NCBI GenBank assembly: GCA_023091665.1
Contig: JALJCQ010000024.1
Span: 1,178,001-1,242,000 of the forward strand
DNA: 64,000 bases
Reading direction: 5' to 3'
From: Pythium myriotylum
Taxonomy: Eukaryota; Oomycota; Peronosporomycetes; Pythiales; Pythiaceae
Below, piece after piece: positions 11,495-22,059 of the stretch. Under the pieces are notes generated by a model that ran no database searches, was not told the DNA's origin, and was given only the letters and a program-made list of their open reading frames with translations. Position 1 is the stretch's first letter, and each line of letters begins with the position of its first letter. The translations under genes and the position numbers were made by a program.

Positions 11495-11560
11495 ATTGGC
11501 TAGATATGATCTCTTCGAGGCTATCATTGGCCAAACAAACGCTTAATGGTCTATGATTGG
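11495..11560 (-). promoter_or_regulatory. Three phased CCAAT boxes upstream of the recombinase gene
   Basis: ATTGG at 11495-11499, 11526-11530 and 11556-11560 (CCAAT on the minus strand, each GCCAAT), spaced 31 and 30 bp, about three helical turns. They lie 244-309 bp upstream of the recombinase ATG and in its orientation, consistent with a NF-Y-type promoter. Functional use is inferred. Confidence 0.4.
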
Positions 11561-11618
11561 CTGATAAAATCCATACAAATTACAAGTGCTATCGGCACAA
11601 TGCGAATATTCAGCCATA

Positions 11619-12837
11619 CAATAAACCGTGTTGGGGGTGGTGACAAGATGATACGGACGGAAATGCATACTTTGCTCAAGTTAACAGAGCGATGGCCACA
11701 GCGTCTGAATGGCCCCGAAATGACGGCGTCGAAACTCCATTACCGGATACGCGCAGCACACCACAGACGCCGAAGAGGAGGGGGAAGCCGCTGTCCGAGA
11801 GAGAGAGAGAGGTCACATCCTTGGCCTCCACGAGGCTGAGCACTCAATCGCGGAGATATCGCGCCGAGTTCGTCGCTCCAAGGATGCCGTCGCTCGCGTC
11901 ATTCGGTCAGCCACCGGCGCCGAACCTAAGGCTAACCAGAAGCCGCGCGGGAGGCCTCCGAAGCTTTCCGATCGTGACGTTCGTGCTATAATTCGCCTCG
12001 CTGCCACGGGAAACTACACTGCTCGCCAGCTGAAGGCAGAAAGCGGCACCGAGGTCTCGGTTCGAACCATCAAGCGTCTACTCGCCCGTGTCGACTACCT
12101 GATCCACGCCAAAATGGATCGCACGTTGGCTCTAACGTCCAGCACAAATTAGCATGCCGCAAATGGACCAGGGCAAATATCGCCATCGTGTGGGGAGACG
12201 TCGTCTTCTCCGACGAGAAGAAATTTAACCTCGACGGGCCGGACGGGTTTCACCACTACTGGAAGGATTTACGCCGTGCACCGCGCACTTACGTGACGAG
12301 ACAAGCTGGCGGCGGTTCGGTGATGGTGTGAGCGTGCTTCAGTTCAAAGGGAAAGAGCGAGATTGCGTTCCTCGTCGGCAGACAGACGTCTGAAGACAAC
12401 ATTTTGACGCTCTCTGAATACCTGTTGCCTTTTGCTCACCTTCACTATGGGATCGATTTTTTGTTCCTACAGGACAACGCTTCGATTTACACGTCCCAAG
12501 AGACCAGGGCATGGATGCGCGACAACAACGTAAGTCGACTGGCCAGCGCGGTCCCCGGACCTGAATCCGATCGAAAACCTGTGGACAATTCTGTCTCGCA
12601 AAGTTTTCGACCATGGGAAGCGCCAATTTCAATCGGTGGACGAGCTGAAAGAGACGATCCTGGTCGCCTGGGACGAGATCGACCTCGCCACAGTGAACTC
12701 GCTCGTCGCTTCGATGCCTGATCGATGCATGGACGTTGTTGAGAAGAGCGGCGACAAGATCGACTACGAGGTTAACTTGAGCAAAGTATGCATTTCCGTC
12801 CGTATCATCTTGTCACCACCCCCAACACGGTTTATTG
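11619..12837 (+). mobile_element. Tc1/mariner element with perfect 67-bp TIRs, nested
   Basis: Inverted repeats 11619-11685 and 12771-12837 are identical over 67 bp (start CAATAAACCGTGTTGGGGGT) and flanked by TA (11617-11618, 12838-12839). Total 1,219 bp. It carries a decayed transposase on the plus strand. It inserted at the inner boundary of the right TIR of the recombinase element. Perfect TIRs beside a frameshifted gene suggest it was mobilised in trans not long ago. Confidence 0.9.
11840..12790 (+). pseudogene. Tc1-type transposase (DD34E), frameshifted
   Basis: Reading across frames: an N-terminal helix-turn-helix pair including [18 protein letters not shown] and [10 protein letters not shown], first catalytic Asp in [16 protein letters not shown], second in FLFLQDNASIYTS, and the third acidic residue in SPDLNPIENLW. 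The C-terminus continues to about 12770 in the plus frame. Breaks: a stop and frameshift near 12150, a TGA in the SVMVW region (12330), and a frameshift near 12540. About 315 codons in the intact family member. Confidence 0.8.
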
Positions 12838-12839
12838 TA

Positions 12840-12999
12840 TGGAAGGGTATCGAAGGAAGTGGAATTCCGATGCCGTAGCACAAACCCCGGATTACGCACG
12901 AAACAATTAACCGCATATCTAAACAGCATCGAGAAATACCCAGTGGAAGCCGAGAAACACCCCTTTTCAAGGGCTTCCGTATATTTTTGGACCAGACTG
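12840..12999 (-). repeat. Right terminal inverted repeat of the recombinase element
   Basis: Reverse complement of 7748-7911 with few differences; outer end CCAGACTG is followed by TA (13000-13001). Its inner limit coincides with the TA used by the nested mariner. Confidence 0.88.
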
Positions 13000-13204
13000 T
13001 ATAAACGTTCATCTGATGCCTATTCCTCCTGGCCTAACGTCGGTTTGTCAACCCGTTGATGTCTCTTGGATGCGTCCATTCAAGGACTACGTGCAAGGAG
13101 AGCGAACACAAGTCACTCACCACGTTAACACTCTCGCAATCACCTCCGTGCAAACAGGAATTGTATGGATACTTGAATCCTGTCAAAATTTCCAGATCAT
13201 GTAA
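13000..13204 (+). pseudogene. pogo-like DDE transposase, 3' half
   Basis: Continues the gene interrupted at 7747: INVHLMPIPPGLTSVCQPVD followed by VSWMRPFKDYVQ is the third catalytic-Asp block of pogo/Tigger transposases ('P..T...QP.DV...KP.K'). With one TA removed, the reading frame runs through from the upstream GCTGCTGC into ATA AAC GTT. The frame ends at 13204; the C-terminus may be truncated. Confidence 0.72.
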
Positions 13205-14779
13205 ATTTCACATGCTCTGGAATTGCGACAGGTGAAGTTTCCCGCAAACCCTCCGCCTTTTGTAATAAAACCTCGCGACATTGCAAATAAGTTAAGGTTA
13301 TTGTTATTTAACCTTGGAAGGTTTTGATGTTTTGTTAAGGTTTTTGCAAAACTTCAAGGACGGGTTTTGTAACTTCAGAAATTCTGGTCAACCTTGGGTC
13401 GATTCCGGAAGTGAGTCTTAAAAATGAAGGCGCCAAATCCAAATGCGTGTACCTGATGACTTACCAAGATGCATCAGCAGGCAATGAAGCACGTTGCACC
13501 TCAACTCACGACCAATCTCACTGTTGAGACTGAGCGCTCTATGCGACAAACTGCCTGTAACTCATGCGGCGTCAAGTGTTTGCTCTTCGTTGACTAACTG
13601 GTGTGAAGTGGAACTCACTACAAGCAAGGCACATGAAAAAGTACTTCAGGCTACATGTACATGGATGTTGTTGTACCAAGAGCGCGGAAACGGTCGCTAA
13701 TTTCTATGCACCATTCGAATTAATGTTCAACTTCTTGTCGCTGTTTAGCTGCGCCCGGACAAAGCTTGCTCTGGACTTTCTTGTCCGCAACACTTTATCA
13801 TTCTAGACGGAGGCAAACAAAAGAAAAGAAACCCAGCAAGAATATTTAGGAACATGTTTCCATTTGACACGATCACCAAATGGAGGCGCAGGGAACCTTT
13901 CACCGACCATCGGTATTCGATTTGTGCCGAGAGAGCATTTCAGACTGTCCCTATTACGGTTTTATATTTTCAATCTGCGACTCAAGTGATAGCAGTATTT
14001 ACATTGAGTCTCAGTACATTCGCCGAGCAACTTGGTGACGTACACACCAAATCAAAACGGTCTCGTATTGACTCTGGCGACACTGAGCTCTCATACATCT
14101 GCCGACCAACACGCTCAGGTGCTCACCAAGACGCTCAGCACTACACGCTTCACCACCCTTTGGCATCGAACGATCCGCTCTCAAAAACCAGGCTTAATTA
14201 GGTGTGCTGAACGGCTACGCTCAGACCAGCAACAGTGTGACCCTCGTGGTTGTCCACCATCATCCCATCTGTGTACCCATCTACGTTTGCATATTCAACC
14301 ACTAGGTGCCTTCAAGACCCCTTTTATCGGGCTGTCTTACTCACACGATAAGGAGTGTCATAAGACAACGATAAGCAGCCCTATTAGGCTCGTTGATCCA
14401 CAAAACGACAACAAAAACTATCATGTGCAGAGGAACGCAGTCATGTCACCCTATGCAAACATCAAGATAGCGGAATCCACCATCACGCCATCGAACATGA
14501 ACCTTCGTAGCTGTCGAGAGGAACACGTGCCAGAGATTCCCATCTGTCGTATTTCGAATTCACATTTCGAAATTAGGAGCACGAGCCGATATCAGTCGTC
14601 GCGAAGCGACGAATCGAGAACTGCGGTCGCATGTGGATGGATTCATAATAGAGAAAGAATGGCGAAAGGCTATGAGAAGCCGCCCAGTCAACTTAGCTTC
14701 GATTCAGCTACATGAATGGCTGTGACGTCAATTTTCTGAACGCAACGAGTCTTACACGGCACGTTTTCGCTCAATTGAT
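13205..14779. other. No intact gene; possible Copia tail fragment
   Basis: A T-rich patch (13258-13390) repeats AAGGTT/AACCTT motifs. At about 14070-14170 (plus) the peptide TSADQHAQVLTKTLSTTRFT resembles the end of the Copia RNase H region ('.AD.LTK.L...F..L'). It is isolated in a 227-codon frame with no other Copia motif, so it is only a suggestion. Confidence 0.3.
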
Positions 14780-15765
14780 CAAACTCAAGATCCGCGACTG
14801 AGGATTGCACTAACCCAAGTTTCATGTTTTACTCCGTCGTTTCCAGCTCGATTGTCACATTTCACCACTGTCACGGCATGGTGGTCGCCCCCGCAAGGTG
14901 CGTGAACATCACATCGTTCTCGGACTCTTACTCGTCTTCTACGTGAGGAACATGGAGCAACAGCCACTGTGCCTAATTTTCGGGCTATCTCCTGCGATTT
15001 TGTAATTTATACTGAATGAGGCAGAATGCGCAATGCACAGAGCGCTTGCTGGCTTTCCTCCAGCCCGCACTAGCTGGCCGACAACCGCGAGACAACGCGA
15101 ACTCGCGGCAAAGGTACATGCTTACGAACCCCTGCTATACCATACGTCTGCTTTATTGATGGGAAGAATTTCCGAGCGGGTGATTTGATTGCGGTTCTCT
15201 CTCTTACGCTACTAATACGCTATTGGCTTTGTAGGTCCAAGAGCCATCTAATGCAGACTTGTGAAATGCGATATACACTGGCTGTTTGCACACAATTTTT
15301 GTCACACGCACTATTTGCTTTGCTGCAGACGGCACCATCATCTGGTGCCACCATAACTGTCCAGGTTCTTGGAAAGACTCAGAAACCTCGATGGGTTTCC
15401 GCGTCAAGCTTCTCGACCGAGAGATGTCCCTCGACGAGCGCCTAAGTGTTGTCGCTGACCCTGCTTTACCGTGTTCAGGAGCCGTGATAGGTCGCACCCC
15501 GTTGAAAGTGGGACATCTGGAACGACTTCGACCATCACTACATGCTGCAGCTACAACGCTACACAACGTGATCGCCTCCGTGCGGCAAGCTGCAGAGTGG
15601 GGCATGGGGAGCGTATGTCATGTCTACCGTCGACTCAACCTACCTCCCCCATACAACCCAGACAACTTCTTTCGACTGACCAATTTCCGCGTGCGAAGTG
15701 GAGAGATTTCTCAACTTTGGTCAGTGTTTAGCGGAGACTACGACTGGAATCACCACGTTTACTAG
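14780..15765 (+). pseudogene. PIF/Harbinger-like DDE transposase (DDE_Tnp_4), frameshifted
   Basis: Across shifted plus frames: an N-terminal part with LCLIFGLSPAIL and MHRALAGFPPARTSWPT, ARQRELAAKVHAYEPLLYHT, first catalytic Asp region FIDGKNF (about 15150-15175), then an open 160-codon frame with ADGTIIWCHHNCPGSWKDSE, second Asp in VVADPALPCSGA and catalytic Glu in RQAAEWGMGSV. This is the DDE_Tnp_4 layout of oomycete Harbinger-like transposases. At least two frameshifts and stops lie upstream of 15280. Terminal repeats were not identified. Confidence 0.72.
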
Positions 15766-17436
15766 AACCCAATATATTCACTTCTGAAAGTATGCCTGTC
15801 GATGCTATAATGCAAAGTTTGGTTGTGCAGGTGCAAGGTGGTGTTCAACATTGATTCCGCGGAGGAAGTCGCACGGCACCAGCAAGAGGTCACGTTTTCG
15901 AGAGTCTGGAAATGAGCAACATCATCTCTTGAGTACGAGCAGGCACACAATCTTCGGTGTCTTGTTTGTGCTGACAGCGGAGTTCTTCTTTCTCTTGTTT
16001 CTCCTCTCTGCGTCGCTCTTCTTTCTCTCGTCGCTCATCACGGCGTCGGCGCTCCTCGTCCGCAAGGCAAATCTCAGACTTTCTCTCACTTTCCCCACCC
16101 AACAGGACTCTTGGCATTCATCTATTCACGAGAAGCCACGTCTTTCTTCATCAGAGCTACGGCTCGTTTGGTGCGCATTTGCTTCTGCTTTGCAAAACTC
16201 GCGTCCAGAGGGACCCCGTCCTCCGGAATACGCTTTCGTAATGAACAAAATAGTGGCCTGCCACGCGCGGATAGCGCACGAGCTGGAGCTGCTCGCCGTC
16301 TTGTCAAGCCTGTGCTCCTTCAGGAGCTAAAGCTGCTCACCATCTCGTCAAGCTTGCGCTGGTCCTCGTCTCGTCCCAACCCCTCTCGCGTACCCACGCC
16401 CATCCCAAGCTCTGCTAAGGATGTCGTCGTCCGCTCCCACCCTGTCACCCTATCGTCAACCCTCGCTACCATCGCAGAACGCGACGCCAGCGAAACCCTG
16501 TTCACGCGTCTGAGATCACCCCCCGTACATGGTCGCCCGTTCACAAGACCCACCCGCATCTCCAAGTTCGACCAAAGATACCCCGGCAGCGCCGACGCCG
16601 CTCTTCTCCATTGACGCATGCCACGGGCTGCTGCCACGAGCTCGGTGAGCCCGTCAATGTGCAGGGGCTGCTGCGCACGATCTCGAGCAACTCCCCCCTC
16701 TCTTCCCAGCACCTTGCACGCTGGCGCCAGTCTCAAGCTTTTCTTACGACCGGATCAACATGGACTCCGCGACCGTCGAGCAGGCGCTAGCTACCCTGAG
16801 ACATGTGTCGAATCGATGATGACCTTGTCAAAAGCGACGAATAAGCGAGTCTTTGAGCTGGCCAAGGGCGCCGAGCCGCATTCACAGCTAGGGTTGAATA
16901 TACTTGTTGAGCTTGTGTTCTCATTGATCAGTGCCAAGTCCGGATTTGCACGTACACTTTGTAGATTCAAACAGGACTTCGAAAATGCCATTAATGTTCA
17001 ACTAAAGGCTAGGTTTGGTATTAATACGGATGCTTCTCGTACTAAACGTCGTCGTCTTCGCCGGATAGAAGTGTTCCATGCTGGTCGCGAAAGTGCAGCA
17101 GAATTTGTTGTGATAAACGCTGTGGCTGGGACAACGCCTGGTCTGAGTGAGCAGCAGCCAGGGTAACAACTCGACCGCTTGTCGAGAATACTCTTTGCCA
17201 GGGAACAGAAGTCGCAACACATTTTCTGGGGACCTTCACAACTGTCGGATACTTGTTATCATTACTTTTCACCAAGCAAGCGGCGACGAAATCAATCGGA
17301 ACTGTGGCCGTCGCTGCGATGTAGTCCGCCACCTTCTGCGAACACGCATCGTAGACATTGTTTCATGCAACGCGTTACATAGTGGTGAGCAGTGGTTCCA
17401 GGGCTCGCCTACCAAATACTGCGGCGTCGGCGCTTG
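15766..17436. other. No recognised gene; charged low-complexity frame
   Basis: A minus-strand frame at 16117-15890 encodes an Arg/Glu-rich helix (ADEERRRRDERREKEERRRE) like the coiled-coil tail of Myb-like proteins that accompany oomycete Harbinger transposases, so it may be the partner gene of the transposase ending at 15765. A plus-strand 182-codon frame (16618-17166) has a helical mid-section (VESMMTLSKATNKRVFELAK) but no recognised family. Neither is called as a gene. Confidence 0.35.
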
Positions 17437-17686
17437 CTACAGCTTTTGTTGGTGTGTCCATAACAGCTCAAACGGTGGGGTTACCATCACGCGACTAAAA
17501 ATTTCGTCGGCGATTGCCACGGCGGCTGCCGTCAGTAGCCCACGAGCCTTGACTACTTCGTCCGTCCGGAGAGATGTCATATCCGTGAGCCGGAGATCCA
17601 GGTAAGATGTCCACAACGTGTCCATGTCCAGATTTTGAAAGCGAGCATCAAACAAATAGAGCAACACGACTCGCACACAGTGCATC

Positions 17687-17747
17687 CTGTTGACGGTCTG
17701 GGTTAGATCCATGCAATCGGCGTGGATCTAACCCAGACCGTCAACAG
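17687..17747. repeat. Hairpin, 25-bp arms
   Basis: 17687-17711 and 17723-17747 are perfect reverse complements with an 11-nt loop. The arms encode MDLTQTVN on both strands, so the right arm is an inverted copy of hAT coding sequence. Confidence 0.92.
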
Positions 17748-17943
17748 CAAGGCAAAAGTCGCCACTGATAGGTTCATATCGTTGGACAGTCCAAAGATAC
17801 GAAGCAAGGCAAAAGTCGCCACTGATAGGTTCATATCGTTGGACAGTCCAAAGATACGAAGCAAGGCAAAAGTCGCCACTGATAGGTTCATATCGTTGGA
17901 CAGTCCAAAGATACGAACCTATCAGTGGCGACTTTTGCCTTGC
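17746..17943. repeat. 57-bp tandem repeat x3 plus inverted partial copy
   Basis: Three direct 57-bp units (17746-17802, 17803-17859, 17860-17916), each 19 codons (SKAKVATDRFISLDSPKIR on plus), followed by an inverted 27-bp piece (17917-17943). That piece is the original hAT coding sequence on the minus strand. The tandem array is therefore an inverted, amplified copy of adjacent coding DNA. Confidence 0.93.
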
Positions 17944-18784
17944 TTCGTTCTTGTACAAAACGATTTTTCGCCTTTGCAGACATTCCAAGATATACAGCAA
18001 TTGAGCGAAATTTCTGGATAATATCTCGCATAAATTTGAGTGAAGTCTGGTCGTTCACATTGGTGGAGCAAGCGTTAGATTCAACTTCTTCGCTAGCAGC
18101 ATCTCGAATGTGATTCAATTTGTCCTCCGTGGGGGCATCGATCTCGCCCGGGTCTTCATTTGCTTCGACAGCCGCTTGCTCGTTAGGTGGGAGGGGCTCG
18201 CCTCTGTCTTCTGCTTGTCTATCCCCCATCACTATCGTGCTAGTTCAAGCTCCGCACAAATTGCCGGGCCAGAATGCTTCCCTGGAAATGACTTCACCTC
18301 ACGAACCCAGTTATTCATGGTAAAATCATTGTCCACGTAGTGTATAGAGATGCATGGCTATGTCCGTCCATGCATCCTTCGTAAGCGAGTAATACCTGCA
18401 TCCTTTCGCAGTGATTTCTTTCAGTGTTCCATGCAATTATTTCGAAAGTCGCCGAACTTCGTTCATGACTGTTCCCCACGATGGCATGACCAGAACTAAG
18501 CCTCCAATTTCACCAGCAACAAATCGCATCAGATAAATGAAACCAGGATAGTGGACGAGATTGTAGGGACGAAGGCTGCTTGCCACCCACCACGCCAGGA
18601 TTGTCTTATGTTGTTGCTTCTCCGTCTTCGTCATTGATCGGAGATCGGCATCAGCGAGATTTAACTCCAGTCCAAAAATCTGACCAATGTGGTTGGACTC
18701 ACGCTTACGTTTGGTCTTCGTGGCAAGCGGCTTTGAGACCCCTTGGTTGCACTTTGACGCGTGTCTTGTGACACTGTTGACCAT

Positions 18785-19122
18785 ACGAGTTGAAATCCTT
18801 TTTTTCTAACACTTCAAGCAGAATGCATGCTAAGCCATATTTGTGGTGAGAGTGTGGTCAGGATATAAATGCCTGTCGCTGAATTCCCCACTAGCGACCA
18901 GGACGATGTGCTTCTAGATGTCGGTTTTGTTGCCTACCATCTTGAAGACCCTCGGTCGTGGCTGGGTGGCTAATAGTCTCGGCCCTGACATGGGCGGTGT
19001 CTACCGTATAATTCGGAAAGATCTGAACATCGTAACGATATGAACACTGGTTACAAAGTGACTTGGTTTCGAAAGTAACTTCTCCCGCTAAAAAATTCAA
19101 ACACGGATCCAATTATACCCAA
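18785..19122. other. Spacer between hAT and pogo remnants
   Basis: No gene or repeat boundary recognised in this 338-bp stretch. Confidence 0.5.
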
Positions 19123-20348
19123 TCAAATTACGATATCTTCAACCCATGTCTCGCTCTCAGACTTGATCGTTGCTTGCATCGCCTCCACGGTTGCGTGCCC
19201 AAGCACAGCAACTTCGTCGTTATCACCATCGAAGAACGGCCCGGCAGCATCGAAAGCGTTGATGATCGTCTCGCTCGAAATGGAGCGAAGCGCACTCATG
19301 GCCCTCTCGAACATGAACCGACGCATCTGTGGGGCCGTCTTGGGGGCCGGAAGGAATGAATAGTACTCGACGTACTCGCGTCGCATCCTCGCCTTGAAAG
19401 GCGCCATCACACCAACGTCGAGCGGCTGAGACACACCGGTACAGCCCGATGGAACGTAGAGTACGTCCGTGGCCGCTTCGGAAAGCTTCTCAGCAACTTT
19501 AGATGCCATGTGGATCTTGAGCGAGTCTAGAATAAGTAGAGAGTGAGTCTCGACAGTAGGGAAGAACGCGTAATTGATCCACTCCTGCATCACGCGGTCG
19601 TCAAATCACGCGTTCCCCTGCATGGAAAACGTCGCAACATCCGGGGCGCGAAGAAACGGACTTCTTTCTCGACCTCACCCCCCGTTGCACCCTTGAACAC
19701 GAAATGAGGGGGGAACATAACGCCGTCCGCTCGCACGAGCAGCGCGATCGTCACGCGACACGACGTTGACCCCTCCGTGATGCACGGGACCGTCTCAGCG
19801 CCGACCTCTTCGACTGTCGTGATGACCTTGGCGTCTCCAAAAAGCGCGGGTTGATCCATGTTGAGCACGCGCTTTCTCACGGGGCTGCCTGCGCTTCCAA
19901 ACGCGTCCTCGAGGAAGTTCTTCACGGTGGCTGAGAACAGAATCTTTTCAGCCATCAAGTTTGCGCGCGAGAGGCGCCCTGCGGTCGTGATGCGACGTAG
20001 CGTGAGATTGGACCGAATCATAAATCGCCCACACCACAGGAGACACGCGTTATCGGACTTGTTCTCGAAGAACCACGGCATCATGCGCTTGGCCGCCGTG
20101 ATGATCAGCAAACGACTCACGGGCTTCCCCACGCGGCGGAGGTCCTTCACCCACACAACTAACTGTCCTTCCCACGGCTGCGAGTCGGAGCGACGGCCAC
20201 TTCCGCCGAGTGTGAGTGCAGTCGGACGATCGGTGGCCCTGTACTCGTCGTACTTCTGCACCCACAAAATGAGTTTCGATCGGCTCACGTCCTCTTGCAT
20301 ACGGCAGAATTCACGCAGGCCGATTTGTCTGCGTGCGCGTCGAACCAC
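19123..20348 (-). pseudogene. pogo/Tigger-like DDE transposase, one frameshift
   Basis: Two minus-strand frames (20348-19590 and 19593-19123) join into a DDE_1 transposase of about 405 residues. The N-terminal part has helix-turn-helix-like segments (RRITTAGRLSRANLMAE). The catalytic block has the first Asp in RVLNMDQPALFGD, the second in LLILDSLKIH and the third in GVSQPLDVGVMAPFK, matching pogo/Tigger. A frameshift near 19600-19650 is the only clear break. It belongs to a different subfamily from the split pogo gene at 7330/13000. TIRs were not found. Confidence 0.75.
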
Positions 20349-21244
20349 TCCTCGACCATGTTGGCGCGGAAGTCGTTCGTGTGCTTGAGATTGATTCGAG
20401 TTGGCGGCATCTGAAGTTTTGAGTTTTGGCGGGAGACCAGGAGGTCTCGAGGAGACGGGAGCTTTTGAACCAATATTTTGGATCTATTCAGTACACTGAC
20501 ATGTCGGAAACATCTGAACAGCCGTGGACTGCTTGACTGGGAGAAACGTGGCAGAGTGTTCATATCATTCCGAATTATACGGTACAACCGAATATAGCTA
20601 CAGATTCCACCCCTTAGTAGGCGAGCACGCACGCACTTACCACTGGAATTTCCATGGTCCCTTGCTTCAGGCAGGCTACTGTCTATTGTTTGTGAATGCA
20701 ACTTGTCGATACAGAGACTTGTTGTGAAAAGCGCCGCGAAGTACCATCGCCAAGATGACGCTGACGAAGGAGGGGCCAGCACAAGTCTGCCCTTCTCGAT
20801 GTGCTGATTTCAGTATGCCTACTCGGTTCCAGAAACTTCTCAGATCTGATGACAGCTGCACGTTTCATAACGTTGTTTGCACGTTTGTGCACGTTCGTGC
20901 AAGTACACGTTTGCATCACTAAAGGCGGTCACTGGCTATTGCCAGCCGCGGATATCGCGCAGCCTCAATCACATTGCGACCCAAGGACACCGAGTTATCG
21001 CGAGGAGCAACGCGTTGCGAAGTCATAATACTCTCGTTGTCCTAGGGTTCCGATATCTTCTGCTGGGACAGACAGGTCGTCGTCGTTGTAGTCGTGGACG
21101 TGTCATTCGGTGCCATTCGCGTCATTGGAATGAACAGCGTAGATATATTCTGTCCACACACCAGAGTTGGCCAGCAGGTCATTTGATCAGGAAATCATCA
21201 CACCGAAAGTGCCCTGCAGGTCCATCGAGCAGGTAATTAGGTAA
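20349..21244. other. No supported gene
   Basis: Short frames on both strands without recognised domains; no repeat structure seen. Confidence 0.5.
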
Positions 21245-21479
21245 TCACTCTTCATGGGCAATATCACCACCATCGTCGTCAACAGCTAGGTTGTCGACCG
21301 CCACCTTCAGCGACTTGACGAGTTCAACATGTTCGGGGATCGTAGCGTTACCAGTAGGTTTGCGCAGTAGATACAGGTGTCGGAAATTATGTTTGATGGA
21401 GTCAGCGTCGCATTCTGGCCAGCTGGCAAGACGCTGAGCATTGTGCACGCTTGGCACATGGTCCCATTCGTCTCTCCCT
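21245..21479 (-). pseudogene. Myb/SANT-like DNA-binding fragment of a transposon partner protein
   Basis: The peptide WPECDADSIKHNFRHLYLLR followed by KPTGNATIPEHVELVKSLK matches the pattern of oomycete Harbinger-associated Myb-like proteins ('RDADSLK.KF..L...KKPTGDP.CP..V..AK'). Compare the gene at 24468, which has ESLRRKFNKLARSRTPTGNP. About 70 residues; no transposase neighbour. Confidence 0.5.
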
Positions 21480-21871
21480 AGTGATAGATGATCTCGGATG
21501 ATGTCAAGAACAAGAGCTCTTGCCCATTGTGAATAGCAGCAGAGCGTTGCGACTGCCTTGGGATGCAGAACGAAATCAAGGGCGCAAATTGCGGAATAAG
21601 TCCACGGTCTTGCTGCGCAGCTCGAGTGAGCATCATGCGAGCAGCGCGCAGAATTCCTGCCAAGAAGAAGCCGAAGCTTTAAGGCGGGAAGGCGTTGAGA
21701 TGTGCCCGTGGGTGAACTTCAAGGCGGGATTATTTTAACCAAGCGGTTCGGACCTTTGTGGATAGGCCTTGGAATCCAGAAAGATAGGGTGGGGATGGTA
21801 TATGAAGATCCGCATGGAAAGAATCTCAAGCAATCTGCCTCACATATGCCACTCAAGGCACTATCTGCCTA
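21480..21871. other. Spacer before the mariner element
   Basis: No gene seen; ends in the TA target dinucleotide (21870-21871). Confidence 0.5.
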
Positions 21872-22059
21872 CTTCCTCCGTCCGAAAATATAAGCGGTGG
21901 TCCATACTACAGCTTGTCCGGAGATATAAGCGTTAGGTTCGATTTTCCTTGTTAGCGTCATCCTCATACGAACTTAAGAGCTGACGAGCTTTCTCATGAA
22001 TCTTCGTGCTGCACTTCAATGTTGGAGGTAACAGTCCATTACTCTGGACAAGGCGATCT

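Larger units (their letters stand above)
7748..12999 (-). mobile_element. 5.25-kb TIR element with tyrosine recombinase and chromodomain genes
   Basis: Seen directly: long inverted repeats at both ends (left 7748-7911, right 12840-12999, outer ends CAGTCTGG), TA on both flanks (7746-7747 and 13000-13001), and a pogo gene that becomes continuous when the element and one TA are removed. The ends resemble Tc1 termini (CAGTGCTGGCC...). No Tc1 transposase belonging to it is present. Instead it carries two intact minus-strand genes, a Crypton-type tyrosine recombinase (11251-9317) and a chromodomain protein (9055-8516). A later mariner (11619-12837) sits at the inner edge of the right repeat; without it the element is about 4.03 kb. 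Either the Tc1-like TIRs captured or were invaded by a Crypton, or this is a distinct element type. Confidence 0.75.
17437..18784 (-). pseudogene. hAT transposase, internally rearranged
   Basis: Minus-strand pieces in order: an N-terminal part (18784-18437) with HASKCNQG, KTILAWWVASSLRPYNLVHY and PGFIYLMRFV typical of hAT; WVREVKSFPGKHSG near 18300; 18232-17888 with a block ending KVATDRFVSLDCPT, equivalent to the 'LD.PTRWNS' motif; and the C-terminal part (17712-17437) with LLYLFDARFQNLDMDTLWTS and KARGLLTAAAVAIAD. Between the last two, 17713-17887 is replaced by inverted and tandem copies of the neighbouring coding sequence. Inactive. Terminal repeats not found. Confidence 0.7.

Noticed and set aside
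12525..12550. GTAAGT...AG intron in the mariner transposase
   Set aside because: The interval is too short, and the frame change is explained by a small indel.
16618..17166. 182-codon plus frame as a host gene
   Set aside because: No recognised motif, no start context or intron evidence, and it lies between transposon remnants.
17746..17916. CRISPR-like array
   Set aside because: Head-to-tail 57-bp units without spacers, made of hAT coding sequence in a eukaryotic context.
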